Shown: positions 15,358 through 23,321 of the stretch, in pieces
Position numbering within the stretch: position 1 is the stretch's first letter
Layout: every line of letters starts with the position of its first letter
Assembly: GCF_002140915.1 (NCBI RefSeq)
Contig: NZ_NGKU01000001.1
Coordinates: forward strand, 2,260,380 to 2,324,379
Source: Candidatus Enterococcus testudinis
GTDB taxonomy: Bacteria > Bacillota > Bacilli > Lactobacillales > Enterococcaceae
Length of the DNA: 64,000 nt
Reading direction: 5' to 3'
The notes under the pieces: model-generated
The model's input: only the letters and a program-made list of their open reading frames with translations
Told to the model about the DNA's origin: nothing
Database searches by the model: none
Program-made: the position numbers and the translations under genes

Positions 15358-15378
15358 TTTTAACATTTTTTGTTAAAT
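15358..15378. promoter_or_regulatory. Phage operator O3
   Basis: TTTTAACA - 5 bp - TGTTAAAT, the third 21-bp site, centred 31 bp (three helical turns) from O2 and just before the repressor gene. The phasing suggests cooperative binding with O2. Confidence 0.7.
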
Positions 15379-15407
15379 ATTTTTTCTTGAATGAAAGGAA
15401 TATTGAT

Positions 15408-15719
15408 ATGACAACGTTTGAGAGAATAAAAAATTTAGCAAAGAACCAAGGAAAATCATTAAATACCGTGGAAGAAGAATTGGGGTACGGAAAAAACGTT
15501 CTTTATAGATTAAAGACAACTAACCCCTCGGCCGAAAGGTTACAAGAAATTGCTGATTACTTTGGTGTCTCTGTTGATTATTTGTTAGGCAGAGAAGATA
15601 GAGACTCTTTAGCAGAAAAACACGGCATCTTCGCTTTTGACGGTGAGCCCGTAACCGATGAAGAAGTAGAATTTTTGAAATCAGTTCTTGCTGCTAAGCG
15701 TGCTGCTGAAAAAAAGTAA
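15408..15719 (+). CDS. CI-like XRE-family phage repressor (103 aa)
   Basis: MTTFERIKNLAKNQGKSLNT followed by a recognition helix and the SVDYLLGRED end of an Xre domain (about 1-65). The C-terminus is short and helical, without the S24/LexA peptidase domain, so induction probably does not use self-cleavage. AAAGGAATATTGAT precedes the ATG. It is followed within 20 bp by an ImmA/IrrE-type peptidase gene, the classic partner that destroys such a repressor (as ImmR/ImmA of ICEBs1). It maintains lysogeny by binding O1-O3. Confidence 0.82.
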   Translation: MTTFERIKNLAKNQGKSLNTVEEELGYGKNVLYRLKTTNPSAERLQEIADYFGVSVDYLLGREDRDSLAEKHGIFAFDGEPVTDEEVEFLKSVLAAKRAAEKK

Positions 15720-15736
15720 AGTGATGTGATGTGTAT

Positions 15737-16141
15737 ATGAGTGAGGTTAATCATCATTTATTAAAAATAGTAAATGATATGGATTTGGATTTGATCTTTG
15801 TCAATATGGATCGAAGCGGTATATATTATGCTAGTGAAAAAACAATTTTTTTAAGCAATAGATTACTCGAAAAGAATTCTGACTTTGAAATTTCACACGA
15901 GTTGGGTCATTGTATTAAGAAGCATGAAGAATTATCCGATTACTACAACGCTACTGACTATGGAAGACAGAAGCTAGAATTCGAAGCCAATAGAATCGCG
16001 ATTGAAATTCTACTATATATTTGGTCAAACGAATATGATTTTGAGAAAGAGCAATTGAATGCGGTTAAATTTATGGAGTATTACAATATTCCGTGGACTT
16101 TAGAAGGATATGTTCGAGAGAGCATGAGCAATTACGCATAA
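15737..16141 (+). CDS. ImmA/IrrE-family metallopeptidase
   Basis: 134 residues with HELGH at about 54-58, the zinc-binding HExxH of the M78 family, and a third ligand likely in KLEFEANRIAI. It should cleave the upstream repressor on induction. The ATG at 15737 is used; a GTG two codons earlier is also possible, and neither has a strong ribosome site, so translation may depend on coupling to the repressor gene. The protein is a little short for the family but the core is complete. Confidence 0.8.
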   Translation: MSEVNHHLLKIVNDMDLDLIFVNMDRSGIYYASEKTIFLSNRLLEKNSDFEISHELGHCIKKHEELSDYYNATDYGRQKLEFEANRIAIEILLYIWSNEYDFEKEQLNAVKFMEYYNIPWTLEGYVRESMSNYA

Positions 16142-16147
16142 AAAATA

Positions 16148-16177
16148 CCCCTACCGAAGTTACCGCTCCGATAAGGG
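16148..16177 (+). terminator. Imperfect hairpin after the repressor-peptidase operon
   Basis: CCCCTACCGAAG (16148-16159) pairs with CTCCGATAAGGG (16166-16177) at 9 of 12 positions. No U-run follows. It is followed by a second inverted repeat, CTCATTTCT (16181-16189) and AGAAATGAG (16216-16224), which would bury the GAGG ribosome site of the lipoprotein gene. Confidence 0.4.
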
Positions 16178-16232
16178 CTACTCATTTCTGAGATTGTACA
16201 AATATATTATATCAAAGAAATGAGGAAAAATA

Positions 16233-17105
16233 ATGAAAAGAATAGTTTTCGGGTTACTATTTAGCACTTTATTTTTTGTTGGATGTGCATCGGAAAAATC
16301 TTCTGTGGCAAGTGGCGAGGATGTGGAATCTACAACTATTTCAAGTACCAAAGAAAAAATTGAGTTTAGTGTGTACCAACCTCAACATTACTTGGAAAAC
16401 AATAATTTTAACTTGTCCGGAAAAGCTGATCCAGAAAGTAAAATAACTGTAAATCAAGGCAATGAATTAGTAAAAGAAATCGAGCCAACTGCTTCTGGGT
16501 CTTTTAGCATGACAGCTCCACTTCCAGAGACGGAGGATACCACATACGAAGTTTCAAACGGGAAAGAAACGAAAATAGTGATTGTAAAGTCAAAGGCGAC
16601 ATTAGAGAAAGTTGCTGCTGAGGCTGAAGCAACTAGAAAGAAACAAAAGCAAGAGAAAGAAGAAGCAGATAAAAAAGCTGCTGAAGAGAAAGCTGCCAAA
16701 GAAGCTGAAGAGAAAGCTGCTGCTGAAAAGGAAAAGAAAGAGGCGGAAGAAGCTGAACGAAAGGCCGCTGAAGAAGAGAAAGCAAGTTATGACACAGGTA
16801 TTACTTATGAAAACTTAGCAAGGAATCCTGATACGTATATGCTTGAAAAAGTTAAATTTTACGGAAAAATCATTCAAGTAATTAAAGGAGAAGATGTTTC
16901 TCAATTTAGATTTGCCATAGATGATAATTACGATCAAGTTATCTTGATTGAAATATCAGAGGATCAGTTGTCAAACAATCGCCTATTAGAAGATGACTAC
17001 ATTGCAATCCGAGGTGTCTCTTATGGCGAGTATACTTATTCTTCTGCTATCGGCGGAGAAATTACAGTGCCTGCTGTAGTAGTAGATTCTTTTGAACTTA
17101 ACTGA
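16233..17105 (+). CDS. Prophage lipoprotein, candidate superinfection-exclusion factor
   Basis: 290 residues. A signal peptide ends in LFFVGC (Cys at about 18), so the protein is lipid-anchored outside the membrane. Residues 35-115 look like an Ig-type beta domain, 115-185 are an Ala/Glu/Lys coiled coil (KAAEEKAAKEAEEK), and 190-290 resemble an OB-fold (VKFYGKIIQVIKGE...). It lies among the lysogeny genes between the immunity module and integrase, the place where superinfection-exclusion lipoproteins sit in streptococcal and enterococcal prophages. The exclusion role is inference from position and export. Confidence 0.75.
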   Translation: MKRIVFGLLFSTLFFVGCASEKSSVASGEDVESTTISSTKEKIEFSVYQPQHYLENNNFNLSGKADPESKITVNQGNELVKEIEPTASGSFSMTAPLPETEDTTYEVSNGKETKIVIVKSKATLEKVAAEAEATRKKQKQEKEEADKKAAEEKAAKEAEEKAAAEKEKKEAEEAERKAAEEEKASYDTGITYENLARNPDTYMLEKVKFYGKIIQVIKGEDVSQFRFAIDDNYDQVILIEISEDQLSNNRLLEDDYIAIRGVSYGEYTYSSAIGGEITVPAVVVDSFELN

Positions 17106-17113
17106 ATAAAAAA

Positions 17114-17184
17114 CACGCCCCTCTATCTTGGCGGACGAGAGCGTGCTAAGCAATAAACAAATAGGCTTATTTGCTATGCCTATT
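17114..17184 (+). terminator. Two hairpins between lipoprotein and integrase genes
   Basis: CACGC (17114-17118) pairs with GCGTG (17141-17145), helped by an inner CTC/GAG. Then AATAGGC (17160-17166) pairs with GCCTATT (17178-17184). The first may end the lipoprotein transcript; the second sits just before the integrase ribosome site. Neither is followed by a long U-run. Confidence 0.4.
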
Positions 17185-17210
17185 GTATCAAATTATAGGA
17201 GTTGTTAAAA

Positions 17211-18356
17211 GTGTGGATTGAGAAACTAGCGGATGGAAAATTCAAGTATGTGGAAAGATATAAAGATCCGTATTCTGAGAAGACCAAAAAGAAGAGTGTT
17301 ATACTCACAAGCGATTCTGCTCAAGCCTCTAATAAGGCACGTAAGCTATTAGATAAAAAGATTAACGAAGCGATTAATGAGAAGAAAAAAGAGCGGATCA
17401 TGTTCCATGATGCAATTGATCAATGGTATGAAGGGCATAAAAAGCCGCTTAGAAATAGTTCAAAAATGGCATATAACGCAACAATAAAATCAGTTAAGGG
17501 TATGATCAGTGCGGATGTATGGGCGGACAACATTGACGCTCCCCTTCTTCAGACTGTATTCAACAAACTTGATTACTCAGACGAGTATCTAAGTACAATA
17601 AAATCTATATTCAACATGGTGTTTGAATACGCTCGTAGAATGGGCTACGTGGATTTTAACCCAATGGCTGACGTGATTATCAAGAAGAGACCAAAGACTC
17701 GTGAAGACTTCAAGAAGCTTGAAAACAAATATTTAGAACGTGAAGAAGCGGAGAAGCTGATCGAAGAACTTTATCGTAGGCCATCAACTTATCGTTTGGC
17801 TAGACTGGCAGAATTTATGTTCTTAACGGGGATGCGTGTTGGTGAAGCTACAGCAATGCAGCCAAATGATTTCGACTTGGTTAATCGCCAAGCGCATGTA
17901 AATGGATCAATAGACCGAACTCAAGGATATCGCAAAGGTATCAAAGGACCTGTTAAAACAAATGCATCTTACAGAACGATCGATATCACGAAACGGACAA
18001 CCGATCTCGTTCAACGAACCATTGATGAAGTGAGTTTGGATGCTATTGAGAATCCAAAATTTGAAAAACTAAACTATCTGTTTGTGACCAAAAATGGCAT
18101 TCCAGTCCAAATCAATTCTTTCAACCTTGGTTTGAAAAAAGCTGGAGCAAGAGTTGGACTTGAACACAAGAATTTATCCTCACATATTTTTCGCCACACT
18201 CATATTTCTTGGCTTGCCGAAAAAGGATATCCGTTAAAAGCGATCATGGATCGAGTTGGTCATGAAGATTCCAAGATTACAAATCAAATCTACACACACG
18301 TCACTAGAAATATGCGCGCAAATATATTGGAAGATTTGGAAAAGGATGGACTTTAA
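17211..18356 (+). CDS. int: Tyrosine-family phage integrase
   Basis: 381 residues. An N-terminal arm-binding region (about 1-55), a SAM-like core-binding domain (about 60-150) and a catalytic domain with the R-H-R-H-Y set: TGMRVGEA, HIFRHTH, GHED and the nucleophile in IYTHV. It carries out site-specific integration and excision. The GTG at 17211 is preferred because GGAG lies nine bases upstream; the TTG at 17202 overlaps that site. The gene is the last of the prophage, pointing at the chromosomal HU gene, so attachment site DNA should lie near 18,357-18,450. Confidence 0.92.
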   Translation: MWIEKLADGKFKYVERYKDPYSEKTKKKSVILTSDSAQASNKARKLLDKKINEAINEKKKERIMFHDAIDQWYEGHKKPLRNSSKMAYNATIKSVKGMISADVWADNIDAPLLQTVFNKLDYSDEYLSTIKSIFNMVFEYARRMGYVDFNPMADVIIKKRPKTREDFKKLENKYLEREEAEKLIEELYRRPSTYRLARLAEFMFLTGMRVGEATAMQPNDFDLVNRQAHVNGSIDRTQGYRKGIKGPVKTNASYRTIDITKRTTDLVQRTIDEVSLDAIENPKFEKLNYLFVTKNGIPVQINSFNLGLKKAGARVGLEHKNLSSHIFRHTHISWLAEKGYPLKAIMDRVGHEDSKITNQIYTHVTRNMRANILEDLEKDGL

Positions 18357-18406
18357 ACTACAATTTATTGCCCCCTTATTGCCCCTTTAAGCTATATGTA
18401 AAAGAC

Positions 18407-18442
18407 AAAACCCGTTAGAGCCCTAGAGCCCCAACGGGTTTT
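18407..18442. terminator. Bidirectional terminator between int and hup
   Basis: AAAACCCGTT (18407-18416) is complementary to AACGGGTTTT (18433-18442), with A- and T-runs on the two sides. It serves hup on the minus strand and int on the plus strand. The phage-chromosome junction is likely in or close to this interval; I see only one attachment half so cannot define its core. Confidence 0.8.
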
Positions 18443-18450
18443 TAATGAAA

Positions 18451-18726
18451 TTATTTCACTGCGTCTTTAAGAGCTTTACCTGGTTTGAATGCAGGTACTT
18501 TGCTAGCAGGGATCTTGATTTCTTCACCAGTTTGTGGGTTGCGTCCTTTGCGTTCCGCACGAGAACGAACTTCAAAGTTACCAAAGCCGATTAGTTGAAC
18601 TTTTTCACCGTTAGCTAAAGCCTCTTGAATTGTAGAGAATACAGCATCAACTGCTGCAGTTGCGTCTTTTTTAGTTAAATCAGTAGCTGATGCAACTTTT
18701 TCGATTAATTCTGCTTTATTTGCCAT
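18451..18726 (-). CDS. hup: DNA-binding protein HU
   Basis: 91 residues, the usual HU length. [20 protein letters not shown] at the start, [18 protein letters not shown] at the beta arms and [12 protein letters not shown] at the end are diagnostic. It is the abundant histone-like nucleoid protein that bends and compacts DNA. GGAGGTG precedes the ATG at 18726. The promoter region (18740-18850) has several perfect palindromes. A prophage is inserted immediately downstream of its 3' end, leaving the coding sequence intact. Confidence 0.97.
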   Translation of the reverse strand: MANKAELIEKVASATDLTKKDATAAVDAVFSTIQEALANGEKVQLIGFGNFEVRSRAERKGRNPQTGEEIKIPASKVPAFKPGKALKDAVK

Positions 18727-18753
18727 GGATGGTTTCACCTCCTGATATTTTTT

Positions 18754-18824
18754 TTGATGTCATACATCAACAAAAATCTTGAGTGGTCCAAGGTTTTTGT
18801 CAAATATTGATTACCATCAATATT
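18754..18824 (-). promoter_or_regulatory. hup leader/promoter with two perfect palindromes
   Basis: TTGATGT-3 bp-ACATCAA (18754-18770) lies in the leader and AATATTGAT-4 bp-ATCAATATT (18803-18824) abuts a minus-strand TTGACA -35 box (18798-18803). Farther upstream are CCTTG-6 bp-CAAGG (18848-18863) and ATAACGTTAT. They look like protein-binding sites or, for the leader palindrome, an RNA hairpin ahead of the ribosome site. No cognate regulator can be named. Confidence 0.5.
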
Positions 18825-18960
18825 CTGATATAACGTTATCATAAGAACCTTGTAATATCAAGGATTTTAACGTTTTTGACCTGCTTTTTTTTGGTTTTTT
18901 TGCTTTTTTCTAGAAAAGGACAGATTTCTTTGTAAAAAGAAACAAAGTATGTTAGAATTC

Positions 18961-20271
18961 TTATTTTCTTTTCCGAGGAATGATTCTGATTGGTGTTCCC
19001 TCAAAGGTGAATGCCTTGCGAATTTGGTTTTCCAAAAAGCGTCCATAAGAGAAATGCATCAGTTCTTCTTCATTGACAAAAATAACAAAAGTAGGCGGTT
19101 TGACTGCGACTTGTGTTGCATAAAAAATCTTCAAACGTTTCCCTTTATCTGTTGGTGTCGGATTGATTGCGACAGCATCCATGATGACATCATTCAATAA
19201 TGCCGAAGGAATACGCATGTTTTGATTCATGCTGACTTCTTCGATCAATGCAGGTAATTTGTTCAATCTTTGTTTCGTGACTGCTGAAACGAAAATAATC
19301 GGTGCATAATCCAGATATTGGAATTCTTCTCTGATTTCTTCTTCAAAATCACGTAAAGTATTGGTTTCTTTTTTCAATGTGTCCCACTTATTGACAACAA
19401 TAATGATCCCTCGCCCTGCTTCATGGGCGTAACCGGCGATACGCTTGTCTTGCTCGCGGATACCTTCTTCCGCATTCAAGACCATCAAGACGACATCCGA
19501 GCGTTCAATTGCCCGCATCGCCCGCATCACACTATATTTTTCCGTTGATTCATAGACCTTGCCTTTTTTGCGCATACCTGCCGTGTCGATCATCGTGAAT
19601 TCTTGCCCTGTTTCACTCGTGAAATGGGTATCGATGGCATCGCGGGTCGTTCCTTCTATTTCAGAAACGATCACACGTTCTTCACCTAAAATGGCATTGA
19701 TCAACGAAGATTTGCCGACGTTGGGACGACCGATCAAGCTGAATTTGATGATTGAATCATCCTCTTCTTCCGCTTCATTGGTGAAATGTTTGACTGCTTC
19801 ATCAAGAACATCTCCAATGCCTAGACCATGGCTCCCGGAAATCGGATATGGATCGCCTAGCCCCAATGTATAAAACTCATAAATATCGGCACGCATCTCG
19901 GGATTGTCTACTTTGTTGACAGCCAAAATAACTGGTTTGTTGCTCTTATATAACAACCGCGCCACCATTTCGTCGGCATCTGTGACGCCTTCTCTGGCAC
20001 TTGTAATAAAAACAATGACGTCTGCTTCGTCGATTGCTATCTCTGCTTGATGTTTGATTTGATCCATAAATGGCTCATCACCTAAATCGATCCCGCCAGT
20101 ATCGATCACACTAAAATCTCTGCCCAGCCATTCACCTGTGGCATATATACGATCTCGGGTCACTCCTGGAGTATCCTCAACGATCGAAATGCGCTCTCCT
20201 GCTATCCGGTTGAAAATGGTCGATTTACCCACATTCGGACGCCCAACGATCGCTATTGTTGGATTTGACAT
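18961..20271 (-). CDS. der: Ribosome-assembly GTPase Der (EngA)
   Basis: 436 residues. Two tandem GTPase domains, each with GRPNVGKS (near 9 and 184), DTxG switch II motifs (DTGG, DTAG) and NKxD (NKVD, NKWD), then a C-terminal KH-like domain (about 350-436). It is essential for 50S subunit maturation. GGAGGGTAAAAA precedes the ATG. The hup-der-rpsA-cmk order is the standard enterococcal arrangement. Confidence 0.97.
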   Translation of the reverse strand: MSNPTIAIVGRPNVGKSTIFNRIAGERISIVEDTPGVTRDRIYATGEWLGRDFSVIDTGGIDLGDEPFMDQIKHQAEIAIDEADVIVFITSAREGVTDADEMVARLLYKSNKPVILAVNKVDNPEMRADIYEFYTLGLGDPYPISGSHGLGIGDVLDEAVKHFTNEAEEEDDSIIKFSLIGRPNVGKSSLINAILGEERVIVSEIEGTTRDAIDTHFTSETGQEFTMIDTAGMRKKGKVYESTEKYSVMRAMRAIERSDVVLMVLNAEEGIREQDKRIAGYAHEAGRGIIIVVNKWDTLKKETNTLRDFEEEIREEFQYLDYAPIIFVSAVTKQRLNKLPALIEEVSMNQNMRIPSALLNDVIMDAVAINPTPTDKGKRLKIFYATQVAVKPPTFVIFVNEEELMHFSYGRFLENQIRKAFTFEGTPIRIIPRKRK

Positions 20272-20289
20272 TTTTTACCCTCCATTAAA

Positions 20290-20319
20290 AAAACCTGCAT
20301 ATAGAACTGCATGCGGTTT
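20290..20319 (-). terminator. Second rpsA terminator
   Basis: On the minus strand ACCGCATGCA and TGCAGGT form a stem followed by a run of T (plus-strand 20285-20292). It lies between rpsA and der, downstream of the terminator at 20389-20426, making a tandem pair. Confidence 0.6.
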
Positions 20320-20388
20320 TGTATTCAATCTTACTTAGTTTACCTAAAGGAACGCAAAGTTGCAAGCTTTCTAAGCAAACAAAAAACC

Positions 20389-20426
20389 AGCTTATAACAA
20401 ATTCAAACTTCGAATCGTTATAAGCT
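20389..20426 (-). terminator. rpsA terminator
   Basis: AGCTTATAAC (20389-20398) and GTTATAAGCT (20417-20426) form a perfect 10-bp stem with further pairing inside the loop, followed on the minus strand by GGTTTTTTG. It is 13 bp beyond the rpsA stop codon. Confidence 0.85.
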
Positions 20427-20438
20427 GTCTGCGTACGA

Positions 20439-21653
20439 TTACTCTTCGTCGCTGTCTTTTAACGCATCACCTAAGATATCACCCATCGTGAAACCAGTTG
20501 ACTCTTCCGGTAATTGGTAATCTTCTTCATACGTGTCTTCTTGTGTATCAGCCTTCTCATTTTTTTCAAGGGCTTTGATACTCAAGGCGATCCGATGTTC
20601 AGCAGGATTGACTTCAAGTACTTTCACTTGAACTTCATCCCCTTCTTGCAAGACTTCATGCGGTGTCGCAATATGTTTGTGCGAAATTTGTGAGATATGG
20701 ATCAATCCTTCAACCCCTGGGAATACTTCCACAAACGCACCGAAGCTAGTCAAGCGTTTCACGGTTCCAGTCAGAACACTGCCAACAGCTGCTTGTTCTT
20801 CAATATCGTTCCAAGGTCCAGGCAACGTATCTTTGATCGATAGGGATACGCGTTCTTTGTCGGCATCCACAGATAAAACGCGGACTTTGACACTATCGCC
20901 AACTGACAGTACATCAGAAGGTTTGCCTACGTGACCGTGAGAAATTTCTGATACATGCACTAAGCCATCGATGCCGCCTAAATCTACAAAGGCACCAAAA
21001 TCAGTTAAACGAGCGACTTTCCCTTCAATTTCTTGACCTTCATATAAATCAGCCAAAATGGCTTCTTTTTGTTTTGATTTTTCCGCTTCAACGACCGCTT
21101 TATGTGAAAGAATCAGACGGTTTTCTGAAGGTTCGATCTCTACGATTTTAAAGGTCAATGTTTTGCCTTTATATTCTTCAAAGTCAGCTACAAAATGATC
21201 TTCCACCATTGATGCTGGTACAAAACCGCGCACACCAACATCTACGACCAATCCACCTTTGACAACATTTGTCACAGGCGCTTCGATGATTTTGCCATCT
21301 TGGAAATCTTTTTCGATATCTTCCCAAACTTTCTTGGCATCTAAGCGGCGTTTAGATAGAAGATAGCTGCCATTTTCTTTGTCTTTACCGATTGCCGAGA
21401 TCACAACCAATTCTAAGACATCGCCCACTTTTACTACTTCGTTGATGTCTTCAACAGGTGCAGTAGATAATTCTTTTGCTGGAACAACGCCTTCAACACC
21501 AGCGCCTTCGATCCCAACGACCGCTTGGCGATCTTCAATGGCTAAAACCTCGCCCTTTACGATATCCCCAACATTTACTTCTTGGAAATTATCTAAAGCA
21601 GCTTCCATTGATTCATTTCCGTTATCAACCTGTTTATTTTCAAAATCTGTCAT
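20439..21653 (-). CDS. rpsA: 30S ribosomal protein S1
   Basis: 404 residues with four S1 RNA-binding domains (about 20-95, 110-180, 195-270 and 280-355) and an acidic tail. Signature strings are GFVPASMVEDHF, LTDFGAFVDLGGIDGLVHVS and RLTSFGAFVEVFPGVEGLIH. The four-domain form is usual in Firmicutes, shorter than the six-domain protein of E. coli. It helps mRNA bind the 30S subunit. The ATG follows AGGAGGACATGAG. About 210 bp separate it from cmk, and that interval carries the cmk terminator. Confidence 0.95.
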   Translation of the reverse strand: MTDFENKQVDNGNESMEAALDNFQEVNVGDIVKGEVLAIEDRQAVVGIEGAGVEGVVPAKELSTAPVEDINEVVKVGDVLELVVISAIGKDKENGSYLLSKRRLDAKKVWEDIEKDFQDGKIIEAPVTNVVKGGLVVDVGVRGFVPASMVEDHFVADFEEYKGKTLTFKIVEIEPSENRLILSHKAVVEAEKSKQKEAILADLYEGQEIEGKVARLTDFGAFVDLGGIDGLVHVSEISHGHVGKPSDVLSVGDSVKVRVLSVDADKERVSLSIKDTLPGPWNDIEEQAAVGSVLTGTVKRLTSFGAFVEVFPGVEGLIHISQISHKHIATPHEVLQEGDEVQVKVLEVNPAEHRIALSIKALEKNEKADTQEDTYEEDYQLPEESTGFTMGDILGDALKDSDEE

Positions 21654-21840
21654 CTCTCATGTCCTCCTAACCAACAATTCTGCATAATTGCACTACATCT
21701 TTTAGTTTAAATTAGAATGTAAAAAAAATAAAGCGATTTCTCTTATTTTCATAAAAAACTCTTGTGTTTTTTTCTTAAAAATCTGCTTACGCCAGTTTTC
21801 TCTCGATTTTCTCGATTTTTCTTTCCAGAAATAAAAAAAC

Positions 21841-21857
21841 AGTGGGAAACGCCCACT
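21841..21857 (-). terminator. cmk terminator
   Basis: AGTGGG (21841-21846) and CCCACT (21852-21857) with a run of T on the minus strand (21833-21839 read as A on plus). It lies 8 bp after the cmk stop codon. Confidence 0.8.
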
Positions 21858-21864
21858 TATTTTT

Positions 21865-22536
21865 TTAATATCCTTTTTTTGTCATCGTCTGTTTGATGGC
21901 AGCCACGACTTCTTTGATTGACATCCCAGATGTATCGATACGTACAGCATCATCTGCTTGTTTCAAAGGGGAAACTTCACGATGGGAGTCTAAATAATCC
22001 CGTTGTTGGATTTCTTCTTTCAACACATCAAACGTGGTATCGATCCCTTTTTGCTGATTTTCTTTAAAGCGACGTTGCGCCCGTTCTTCCACACTGGCAA
22101 CCAAGAAGATCTTGACCTCTGCTTGTGGAAGGACCGCGGTCCCGATATCTCTGCCATCCATCACAACACCACCATTAGCAGCGATCGCTTGCTGTTGTTC
22201 GACAAGTTTCTTTCGTACTGCAGGATGTGCCGATACTTCAGATACAGCATTCGTGACTTGCGGTTGACGAATCGCTTCTGTTACTTCTTCTGCGCCAACG
22301 AAAACATCTTGACCTTTCTCCTTTGGCTTAAATGTGATGGGGTACTGATCAATCAATGCCGCAATGGCAGTTTCATCGTCGAGTCCACAACCGGTTTTTA
22401 ATGCCAAATAAGTAATACTGCGGTACATTGCTCCTGTATCAGTATAAACAAACCCTAAATCGTTGGCGATGATTTTTGCAACGGTACTTTTGCCTGATGA
22501 AGCTGGTCCATCAATCGCAATATTGATTTTTTTCAT
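21865..22536 (-). CDS. cmk: Cytidylate kinase
   Basis: 223 residues, normal size. The P-loop GPASSGKST is near residue 9, with DTGAMYR and [11 protein letters not shown] characteristic of CMP kinases. It phosphorylates CMP and dCMP with ATP. The start at 22536 ([10 protein letters not shown]) is chosen over an ORF extension to 22596 because GAGGGGCAATCAACAA lies just before it. It is followed by rpsA in the same direction, as in other Lactobacillales. Confidence 0.96.
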   Translation of the reverse strand: MKKINIAIDGPASSGKSTVAKIIANDLGFVYTDTGAMYRSITYLALKTGCGLDDETAIAALIDQYPITFKPKEKGQDVFVGAEEVTEAIRQPQVTNAVSEVSAHPAVRKKLVEQQQAIAANGGVVMDGRDIGTAVLPQAEVKIFLVASVEERAQRRFKENQQKGIDTTFDVLKEEIQQRDYLDSHREVSPLKQADDAVRIDTSGMSIKEVVAAIKQTMTKKGY

Positions 22537-22616
22537 TTGTTGATTGCCCCTCGTTTCTATACATTGACCCGTTTTCGGACCTTGATCATTGCTCACTCGT
22601 TTCTTTCAAGAAAAAA

Positions 22617-22636
22617 AACCGCCAAAGCGGTTTTTT
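22617..22636 (-). terminator. Terminator after the LysM gene
   Basis: AACCGC (22617-22622) and GCGGTT (22627-22632) form a hairpin with a 4-nt loop; T-runs flank it on both strands. It begins at the stop codon of the LysM gene. Confidence 0.8.
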
Positions 22637-23249
22637 ATTTAATTCGTAAGGTGTCACCTGGGTATAGCATAAAGTTATTAGGATCGATGCCATTCAGTTG
22701 ATATAAAGTTTCAACTGAGATACCATTACGAGCTGCCACTTGCTCTGGACCTTCACCAGATTGAACAGTCGTATATTGTTCAGTCGTTCCTTGATCCGTT
22801 TGCGTATTGTCATCAGCCGCATTGTTTTGCTCTTCAGAAGACGCACTGCTTGATGGCGTCGTCGCGGAACTGCTGCTAGAAGATGTACTTGACGAACTTG
22901 ATGAACTAGACGAGCTTGATGACTCGCTTGTCGACGTACTTGAAGATGCTGTAGATGATTCAGTCGTCGAAGATTCGGTTGTTGAGGATACAGATGTACT
23001 TTCAGACGTACTGCTATCAGCCACTACTGCAGTATCATTGTTATGATTCAAGACCCAGATTCCTGCACCTACTGGAATTGCTACGATCAAAAAAAGCAAC
23101 ACTAGTACGATCGTCAAAAAGAGTGAATTCCCCCGTTTTTGTTGTCGATGTTGAGATCTTGATGCAGAATCTTCAGACTCTGTATCATATATTGGTTGTT
23201 CCCACGGTTCTTGATTTTCTGAATGGTAGTTGTTGTCTTTCTTGCTCAC
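22635..23249 (-). CDS. Membrane-anchored LysM-domain protein
   Basis: 204 residues: a cytoplasmic hydrophilic N-terminus (1-40), one transmembrane segment (about 42-68, LFLTIVLVLLFLIVAIPVGA), a Ser/Thr-only linker (about 80-135) and a C-terminal LysM domain (about 158-204, YTTVQSGEGPEQVAARNGIS onward). The LysM binds peptidoglycan, so the protein tethers the membrane to the wall with the flexible linker crossing the gap. An equivalent gene sits beside cmk in E. faecalis as I recall. Its exact role is not known; a cell-wall or division function is likely. Confidence 0.85.
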   Translation of the reverse strand: MSKKDNNYHSENQEPWEQPIYDTESEDSASRSQHRQQKRGNSLFLTIVLVLLFLIVAIPVGAGIWVLNHNNDTAVVADSSTSESTSVSSTTESSTTESSTASSSTSTSESSSSSSSSSSSSTSSSSSSATTPSSSASSEEQNNAADDNTQTDQGTTEQYTTVQSGEGPEQVAARNGISVETLYQLNGIDPNNFMLYPGDTLRIK

Positions 23250-23321
23250 TCGTATTCCCTCCTATTATCTTTCCGATGTATTATACCATAGGTCAATGAA
23301 AACTGTCCTGCAAAATCCAAA

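Noticed and set aside
15737..16141. Type II toxin-antitoxin pair with the upstream HTH gene
   Set aside because: HELGH and the position next to a CI-like repressor identify an ImmA/IrrE peptidase of the phage immunity module.
22807..23046. Ser/Thr linker repeats of the LysM gene read as a separate ORF on the plus strand
   Set aside because: The opposite-strand ORF is a shadow of low-complexity codons; no ribosome site.
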